From: Clostridia bacterium
GTDB lineage: Bacteria; Bacillota; Clostridia; Oscillospirales; Oscillospiraceae
DNA: 10,506 bases
Reading direction: 5' to 3'
Assembly (NCBI GenBank): GCA_003245395.1
Contig: QKDF01000053.1
Coordinates: forward strand, 1 to 10,506
The position numbers were made by a program, and so were the translations under genes. Below are positions 6,498 to 10,506 of this stretch, piece by piece; positions within the stretch are counted from its first letter, which is position 1, and the number at the start of each line of letters is the position of its first letter. The notes beneath the pieces were generated by a model. That model was not told the origin of the DNA. It did no database searches and saw nothing but the letters and a program-made list of their open reading frames with translations.

Positions 6498-6556
6498 GCG
6501 AATAATTTGCCGCCCTGTGCATACACTGTGATTTACCAGGAAAAGGGGGCGGCGGC

Positions 6557-7093
6557 ATGGGACGACGGCGGCTGATATGGACGGAATTCATCGGATTTTT
6601 ATGGACGGCGGCGGCCGGAACGGTGCTGCACTATCTTTGGGACTGGACGGGGAAAAACCGAATCGTTGCGGCCTTTTCTCCGGTGAACGAATCGGTGTGG
6701 GAGCACATGAAGCTGTTGTTTTTCCCGCTTTTGGTTCTGACCATGGTACAGGTTTGGTTCCGCGATGAGCGGAATTTTCTGGCATCCCGCGGATTGTCCA
6801 TATTTTTGGGCACGGTGTTGATTCCCGTACTGTACTACACGTATACCGGCGTGGTTGGGCAGCATTACCTCTGGGCGGACATCGCCGTATTTCTGGTTTC
6901 CACGGCGGCGGCCTTCCTGCTGGACGGACACCTGCTGAGCGTAGGCCGCTATACCTCCGGGTGGCAGCAGGTGGCGGGTCTGACGGCGCTGTGGCTGCTG
7001 GCATTTTTGTTCGTCTTATGGACGTACCGCCCGCCAGCGCTGGAGCTGTTCCGGGACCCTTCCACCGGACTGATCGGGCTTCCGGGCGCGTGA
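6557..7093 (+). CDS. DUF6512-type integral membrane protein
   Basis: This 178-residue membrane protein has about five predicted transmembrane helices (roughly 8-28, 50-68, 77-97, 106-124, 136-157). It carries the sequence PVNESVWEHMKLLFFP (42-57) after a LHYLWDWTGKN segment. This N-E-S-x-W-E-H-x-K signature is what I recall for the DUF6512 family of small Firmicute membrane proteins. The chain ends with a short YRPPALELFRDPSTGLIG tail, also family-like. No enzymatic function is known. The start ATG at 6557 follows AAGGGGG (6543-6549). A GCCGCCC segment at 6509-6515 could pair over this ribosome binding site. The gene ends 19 nt before a strong terminator and probably closes the unit begun by the MBL-fold gene. 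Confidence 0.72.
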   Translation: MGRRRLIWTEFIGFLWTAAAGTVLHYLWDWTGKNRIVAAFSPVNESVWEHMKLLFFPLLVLTMVQVWFRDERNFLASRGLSIFLGTVLIPVLYYTYTGVVGQHYLWADIAVFLVSTAAAFLLDGHLLSVGRYTSGWQQVAGLTALWLLAFLFVLWTYRPPALELFRDPSTGLIGLPGA

Positions 7094-7112
7094 GCATGTG
7101 AATAGTTTGTAA

Positions 7113-7147
7113 AAAGCCCCCCGAACGGCACGGATTCGGGGGGCTTT
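7113..7147. terminator. Bidirectional intrinsic terminator
   Basis: A perfect 13-bp stem (AAAGCCCCCCGAA at 7113-7125 with 7135-7147) has a 9-nt loop. The stem ends in TTT on both strands, with a further A-run (7111-7115) on the left. It sits 19 nt after the DUF6512 stop and 3 nt before the next -35 element, insulating the downstream operon. Confidence 0.85.
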
Positions 7148-7150
7148 CCC

Positions 7151-7180
7151 TTGACCCAGCAGACGGTGGGGGAGTATAAT
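7151..7180 (+). promoter_or_regulatory. Strong sigma-A promoter of the xpaC-telA-TPM operon
   Basis: TTGACC (7151-7156), an 18-bp spacer and a consensus TATAAT (7175-7180) are present. Transcription should start near 7187, about 48 nt ahead of the first gene. No operator-like repeat was seen around it. This is the best promoter match in the window. Confidence 0.85.
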
Positions 7181-7234
7181 ATTAGACTGTAAATCGTAAA
7201 ATTCTGTAACGAGAAGGCGAAAGGAGACCCGTCT

Positions 7235-7927
7235 ATGACTGTCCGCAAACCGGTGGCGCCGTTTTACGCCGTGGCCGTAACTGCCCTTGCTTATGCGCTG
7301 ATCTTTCCGCTGTACCAGCCGCTGCACTTTGTTCTGCTGGCTGTGGCCGCCGTGTGTGCGTTTACGGTGGCAAATCTGATCTGCAAGGGAGCCGCCGTAC
7401 AGGCAGCAAAACCCGCCGAAGTAAAGAAGGAAGAGGAGAAGCCCACCGGAAACGCCGAATTAGATAAGGCACTCAAGGACGGACGTCTGGCCATCGCCGA
7501 GATGAAGCGCCTGGACGACAACATCGCCGACCCGGACATCTCTGCCGATATCGTCCGCCTGGAGCAGGTGTCCGAGAAGATCTTTGCCTTTGTAAAGGAA
7601 AATCCGGAGAAGCTGTCCCAGATCCGCAAATTTATGGACTACTATCTGCCTACGACCCTCAAGCTGCTCAACGCCTATGACCGGGCCAGCTCCGCAGGTG
7701 TGTCCGGGGAGAATATCGACTCGATGCTTGCCAAGGTGGAAGGAATGATGCGCACCATCGTGGCCGCCTTTGAAAAGCAGCTCGACGGCTTGTTCGGTAC
7801 GGAGAACCTGGACATCTCCTCCGACATTACGGTGCTGGAGACCATGATGGCCAGAGAAGGTCTGACGGGAGATCAGCTCCACGCGCAGACAAGTCCCAAG
7901 TCCGACGATATCAAGCTGGATCTGTAA
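7235..7927 (+). CDS. xpaC: XpaC-family protein (5-bromo-4-chloroindolyl phosphate hydrolysis family)
   Basis: This 230-residue membrane-anchored protein has two N-terminal transmembrane helices (about 9-25 and 30-49), a charged Lys/Glu linker (about 60-72) and a helical cytoplasmic domain. The hallmark YYLPTTLKLLNAYDR occurs in the middle, and near the C-terminus is LDISSDITVLETMMAREGL, also typical of the family (PF10112). The family name comes from a Bacillus phenotype; no enzymatic motif is visible and the true function is unknown. It commonly sits next to telA, as here, with 30 bp between. ATG 7235 has AAGGAG (7221-7226) 8 nt upstream. As the first gene of a promoter-driven operon it likely sets a membrane platform for the TelA-like protein. 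Confidence 0.88.
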   Translation: MTVRKPVAPFYAVAVTALAYALIFPLYQPLHFVLLAVAAVCAFTVANLICKGAAVQAAKPAEVKKEEEKPTGNAELDKALKDGRLAIAEMKRLDDNIADPDISADIVRLEQVSEKIFAFVKENPEKLSQIRKFMDYYLPTTLKLLNAYDRASSAGVSGENIDSMLAKVEGMMRTIVAAFEKQLDGLFGTENLDISSDITVLETMMAREGLTGDQLHAQTSPKSDDIKLDL

Positions 7928-7957
7928 GTGACATAACGAACGAAAGGACGTATGAAT

Positions 7958-9133
7958 ATGACCGAAAATAGTACACCGGAGCTGACACTGGAACCTACCG
8001 CCGCCGCTGCGGCCGTGGCAGCGCCGGAGCTGACGCTGGAACCCACCGCTCCCGCTGCCCCCGCGCCCGAGGCTGCCAAGCCGCAGATCACCCCTGTGGA
8101 TATGGACGAGCGGCTGCTCAACGACGAGGAGAAGAAGGCCGTGGACGAGTTTTCCAAGAAAATCAACCTGTCCGACTCCAATCTTATTCTGCAGTACGGT
8201 GCGGCGGCACAAAAGAACATCGCCGGCTTTTCGGAAAACGCCCTGAACTCGGTCAAGACGAAGGATTTGGGCGAGGTGGGCAAATCGCTGTCCGAACTGG
8301 TGGTGGAGCTCAAGGGCTTCGGCGAGGACGAGGAGAAAAAGGGTTTCGCCGGTCTGTTCAAAAAGGCGGGCAACAAGCTGGAGACCATGAAGGCGCAGTA
8401 TTCCAAGGTGGAGGTCAACGTGGATAAGATCTCCCGTGAGCTGGAGCAGCATCAGGTGACGCTGATGAAGGACGTGGCCATGCTGGACCAGATGTATGAG
8501 CTGAACCTGAAATATTACAAGGAACTGACCATGTACATTCTGGCGGGCAAGAAGCGGCTCAACGAGGTCCGCGCCGGCGATCTGGAGGAGCTGCGCAAAA
8601 AGGCGGAAACCTCCGGCGCCCAGGAGGACGCACAGCGCTACAACGACCTGGTGCAGATGTGCGACCGGTTTGAAAAGAAGATCCATGACCTGGAGCTGAC
8701 CCGGATAATTTCCATCCAGATGGGCCCCCAGACCCGCCTGCTGCAGAACAATGACACCCTGATGGTGGAGAAGATCCAGTCCTCTCTGGTCAACACCATC
8801 CCTCTGTGGAAATCCCAGATGGTGCTGGCTCTGGGCCTGGAGCACTCCCGGCAGGCCACGGCCGCCCAGACGGCGGTCACCAACATGACCAACGAGCTGC
8901 TCAAAAAGAACGCGGATATGCTCAAGATGGGCACCATCGCCACGGCTAAGGAGGCCGAGCGCAGCGTGGTGGACATCGAGACGCTCCAGCACACGAACCA
9001 GCAGCTGATCTCCACTTTGGACGAGGTGCTCAACATCCAGCGGGACGGCGCCGCCAAGCGCAGAGCCGCCGAGGTGGAGCTGGGCCGCATCGAAGGCGAG
9101 CTTAAGCAGAAGCTGATGGAACTGCGGAACTGA
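7958..9133 (+). CDS. telA: TelA-family toxic anion resistance protein
   Basis: This protein of 391 residues belongs to PF05816, named after tellurite-resistance loci but of unknown biochemical action. It is probably a cytosolic, almost all-helical protein. The family pattern is clear: VTLMKDVAMLDQMYELNLKY and YILAGKKRLNEV in the middle, then IQMGPQTRLLQNNDTLM and NTIPLWKSQMVLALGLE. Before the domain is a disordered Ala/Pro-rich head carrying the peptide PELTLEPTA twice (7976-8002 and 8024-8050). Two in-frame ATGs compete. The one at 7952 is only 3 nt after AAAGGA (7943-7948), while 7958 has normal spacing and is preferred; using 7952 adds two residues. It is cotranscribed with the XpaC-like gene and a TPM-domain gene 16 bp downstream. 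Resistance to any given anion cannot be concluded from sequence. Confidence 0.92.
   Translation: MTENSTPELTLEPTAAAAAVAAPELTLEPTAPAAPAPEAAKPQITPVDMDERLLNDEEKKAVDEFSKKINLSDSNLILQYGAAAQKNIAGFSENALNSVKTKDLGEVGKSLSELVVELKGFGEDEEKKGFAGLFKKAGNKLETMKAQYSKVEVNVDKISRELEQHQVTLMKDVAMLDQMYELNLKYYKELTMYILAGKKRLNEVRAGDLEELRKKAETSGAQEDAQRYNDLVQMCDRFEKKIHDLELTRIISIQMGPQTRLLQNNDTLMVEKIQSSLVNTIPLWKSQMVLALGLEHSRQATAAQTAVTNMTNELLKKNADMLKMGTIATAKEAERSVVDIETLQHTNQQLISTLDEVLNIQRDGAAKRRAAEVELGRIEGELKQKLMELRN
7976..8050 (+). repeat. Duplicated PELTLEPTA-coding segment in telA
   Basis: Two 27-bp segments (7976-8002 and 8024-8050), 48 bp apart start to start, both encode PELTLEPTA and differ only at third codon positions. 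They lie in the Ala/Pro-rich head before the conserved TelA domain, suggesting a repeated short linear motif. Confidence 0.75.
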
Positions 9134-9149
9134 AAGAAGCAGGAGGATT

Positions 9150-10283
9150 ATGAAGTTTTATCAAAGACGCTCCGTTGCGGCATTGGTGATGGTGCTGGCG
9201 CTGGTGGGTGCCGTGGCAATCGGACAGGCGAAAAAGCCAGCTTCCGGTTCAGAGGCGTCCACGTCCATCGTGGGCAGCTATACCTATGTCATCGACAAAA
9301 CGAACACAATCTCTTCGGATACCGCTTCCCATATTGATGCCATCAACGCGTCGCTGTTTGCCCAGACCGGCGCACAGATCGCCGTGGAGGTGATCTCATC
9401 CACCGGGGATACGGACATTGATGCCTATGCCGAGCAGGAGTTTAACCGTCTGGGCGTGGGGTCCAAGGAGCGCAACAACGGCATTTTGCTGCTGCTGGCC
9501 CTGGACAATTACTATAACGGCCAGCCGGGCGGGGACTATTATGTGGCCTGGGGCAGCGGCTTTTCCAGCTCCGAGAGCAACTCCATCTGGTCCATTGTCA
9601 ACAACAACATGGAAGACAGTTTTGTAGCCAAGGATTACGACGGAGCTGTCCGGGGAACCTTTGATGCGCTGACAGATTATCTGGCCAGCGGCTACGGTGT
9701 CACGGTGAAAGAGAACTATATCCCCGCAGTTGCGAAGAACTACTCCAACTCTACGGGCTACGCCACGCAGACCGAAGGGTATGTGGAGCCTGCGGCATCG
9801 TCCATGATCGGCGGCATCTTTATGATGTTGATTATACTGCTGATTTTGTGGGTGCTGCTGGATCGGATGCGGTACAATCGCTATCGTCGGCGCTATATGC
9901 GTCCCGGCATGGGGATTCCCACTGTGATGTACTACCCCGTGTTCTGGGGGCGGCCCCGCAGATACCGGGCGCCCAGACCTCCCCGTAATCGCCCGCCGCG
10001 CAACCGTCCGCCCAGAGGGCGCGGTGGCTTTGGCCCCGGGGGTTTTGGCGGTGGCGGTTTCTTCGGCGGTGGTTTTGGCGGCGGTTCCTTCGGGGGCGGC
10101 GGAGGCCGTGGAGGCTTCGGCGGCGGCTCCTTCGGGGGCGGTGGAGGCCGTGGAGGCTTCGGCGGCGGCTCCTTCGGAGGCGGCGGAGGCCGTGGAGGCT
10201 TCGGCGGCGGCTCCTTCGGAGGCGGCGGAGGCCGTGGAGGTTTCGGCGGCGGCTCCTTTGGAGGCGGCGGAGGCCGTCGGTGA
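9150..10283 (+). CDS. TPM-domain (YgcG-like) protein with Arg/Pro-rich and Gly-repeat C-terminal tail
   Basis: This 377-residue protein is exported. A signal-like N-terminus (KFYQRR, then a hydrophobic run to about residue 25) is followed by a TPM domain (PF04536; about 43-180). The domain has YVIDKTNTISSDTASHI, GAQIAVEVISS, AYAEQEFNRLGVGSKERNNGILLLLAL and a late DYDGAVRGTFDAL helix, all typical. A transmembrane helix (about 219-238) comes next, followed at once by an Arg-rich stretch (RMRYNRYRRRYMR). The TPM domain should therefore be outside and the tail inside. The tail has an RPPRNRPPRNRPPRGRGG segment and then five copies of a Gly-rich unit. Related proteins often have Ser/Gly tails, so this Arg-containing one is distinctive. 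The domain's role is unsettled; phosphatase and membrane-protein repair roles are reported for relatives. AGGAGG (9141-9146) is unusually close to ATG 9150, but the signal peptide supports this start. Confidence 0.87.
   Translation: MKFYQRRSVAALVMVLALVGAVAIGQAKKPASGSEASTSIVGSYTYVIDKTNTISSDTASHIDAINASLFAQTGAQIAVEVISSTGDTDIDAYAEQEFNRLGVGSKERNNGILLLLALDNYYNGQPGGDYYVAWGSGFSSSESNSIWSIVNNNMEDSFVAKDYDGAVRGTFDALTDYLASGYGVTVKENYIPAVAKNYSNSTGYATQTEGYVEPAASSMIGGIFMMLIILLILWVLLDRMRYNRYRRRYMRPGMGIPTVMYYPVFWGRPRRYRAPRPPRNRPPRNRPPRGRGGFGPGGFGGGGFFGGGFGGGSFGGGGGRGGFGGGSFGGGGGRGGFGGGSFGGGGGRGGFGGGSFGGGGGRGGFGGGSFGGGGGRR
10086..10280 (+). repeat. 42-bp in-frame tandem repeat (4 full copies plus a partial) coding the Gly/Arg tail
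   Basis: Units begin at 10086, 10128, 10170 and 10212, and a shortened fifth spans 10254-10280. Each full unit encodes the 14 residues SFGGGGGRGGFGGG. Every difference between units that I can find is at a third codon position and silent. Because the unit length is a multiple of three, gain or loss of copies would alter tail length without a frameshift. Confidence 0.93.
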
Positions 10284-10313
10284 CAGCCTTTCCGGGACCC
10301 GCGGAGAAAGATC

Positions 10314-10345
10314 AGAGACGCGGCTTTAAAGCCGCGTCTCTTTTT
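10314..10345 (+). terminator. Intrinsic terminator of the xpaC-telA-TPM operon
   Basis: A perfect 28-nt palindrome (10314-10341) folds to a 10- to 11-bp stem of GAGACGCGGC type around a TTTAAA centre. A T-run continues to 10345. It lies 30 nt after the TPM gene stop and should be efficient, and no terminator interrupts the operon between 7180 and here. Confidence 0.92.
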
Positions 10346-10506
10346 GGGGAGCAGGGAACGGCGCTATACATTTGCTGCTGCCTGGAAAGCAAATACCGCG
10401 ATTGAACGGGAAACTTCTAACGAAGCCAAGGTTATGCGGGGAGATCACCCTGGTGCTGCATATGTCGCTGGCCATGCTCTGCACGCCGGTTTTGTTCCCG
10501 AACACG
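10346..10506. other. Unassigned segment at the window's right edge
   Basis: No start codon with a ribosome binding site and no recognisable protein is visible. Two + frames and one - frame are open across about 150 bp, so it may be the edge of a gene or a structured element. Possible RNA pairing is GGGAACGGCG (10354-10363) with CGCC and GTTCCC (10484-10487, 10494-10499). Within it is ATTTGC (10370-10375) with GCAAAT (10389-10394). The segment looks less GC-rich than the neighbouring genes. I do not assign a function. Confidence 0.3.

Noticed and set aside
7460..8992. Very long open frame on the - strand (510 codons) across the XpaC-like and TelA-like genes
   Set aside because: It is antisense to two well-recognised families and the protein is rich in Leu/His/Gly/Gln/Val, as expected from a shadow frame of GC-rich coding DNA. 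No ribosome binding site or known domain is seen.
10024..10329. Ala/Glu/Ser-rich + strand frame of 101 codons over the Gly-repeat region
   Set aside because: It is an alternative reading frame of the 42-bp repeat inside the TPM gene. Its periodic sequence comes from the repeat, and no start signal is present.

Overview
The window looks like part of the chromosome of a moderately high-GC anaerobic Firmicute, probably a gut clostridium of the Oscillospiraceae/Ruminococcaceae type. This is an inference from several features: strong AGGAGG-type ribosome binding sites, intrinsic terminators, GC-rich codon use, a Gram-positive set of families (DUF4349 lipoprotein, XpaC, TelA, TipAS-type MerR) and a cysteine-rich lactate-oxidase-like protein of a form I associate with clostridia. 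There is no rRNA, tRNA, CRISPR array, insertion sequence or phage gene that I can recognise.

Layout. (1) 1-1006, + strand: the 3' part of a D-2-hydroxyacid dehydrogenase, coupled to a shikimate-kinase-like protein that has lost a normally conserved substrate arginine. A GC-rich terminator hairpin follows. (2) 1058-1847: a MerR regulator with a TipAS drug-binding domain, behind a textbook 19-bp-spacer promoter with a palindrome in the spacer. A long hairpin closes the convergent junction. (3) 1949-3367, - strand: an EamA transporter followed 15 bp later by a GreA-type transcript cleavage factor. Their leader (3383-3480) can form competing hairpins and then a terminator-like hairpin just before the transporter start. 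(4) 3637-4656, - strand: an FMN-dependent alpha-hydroxyacid dehydrogenase with an N-terminal Cys cluster. (5) 4876-7093, + strand: a DUF4349 lipoprotein, a metallo-beta-lactamase-fold hydrolase with its own promoter, and a DUF6512-type membrane protein ending at a strong bidirectional terminator. (6) 7151-10345, + strand: a well-insulated operon with a near-consensus promoter, encoding XpaC-family, TelA-family and TPM-domain proteins and closed by a perfect-palindrome terminator. (7) 10346-10506: an unassigned tail with possible RNA structure.

How the genes may work together. The last operon is the clearest functional unit. A membrane-anchored XpaC-like protein, a cytosolic helical TelA-like protein and a secreted/membrane TPM-domain protein are made together, which suggests a joint role at the envelope. 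The TPM protein ends in an Arg/Pro-rich segment and exact 14-residue Gly-rich repeats that topology places in the cytoplasm. The other genes are mostly single-gene or two-gene units of general metabolism, regulation and transport.

Most worth a second look: the structured leader before the EamA gene, the Cys-rich N-terminus of the FMN dehydrogenase, the altered shikimate kinase active site next to a hydroxyacid dehydrogenase, and the RGG-like repeat tail of the TPM protein.
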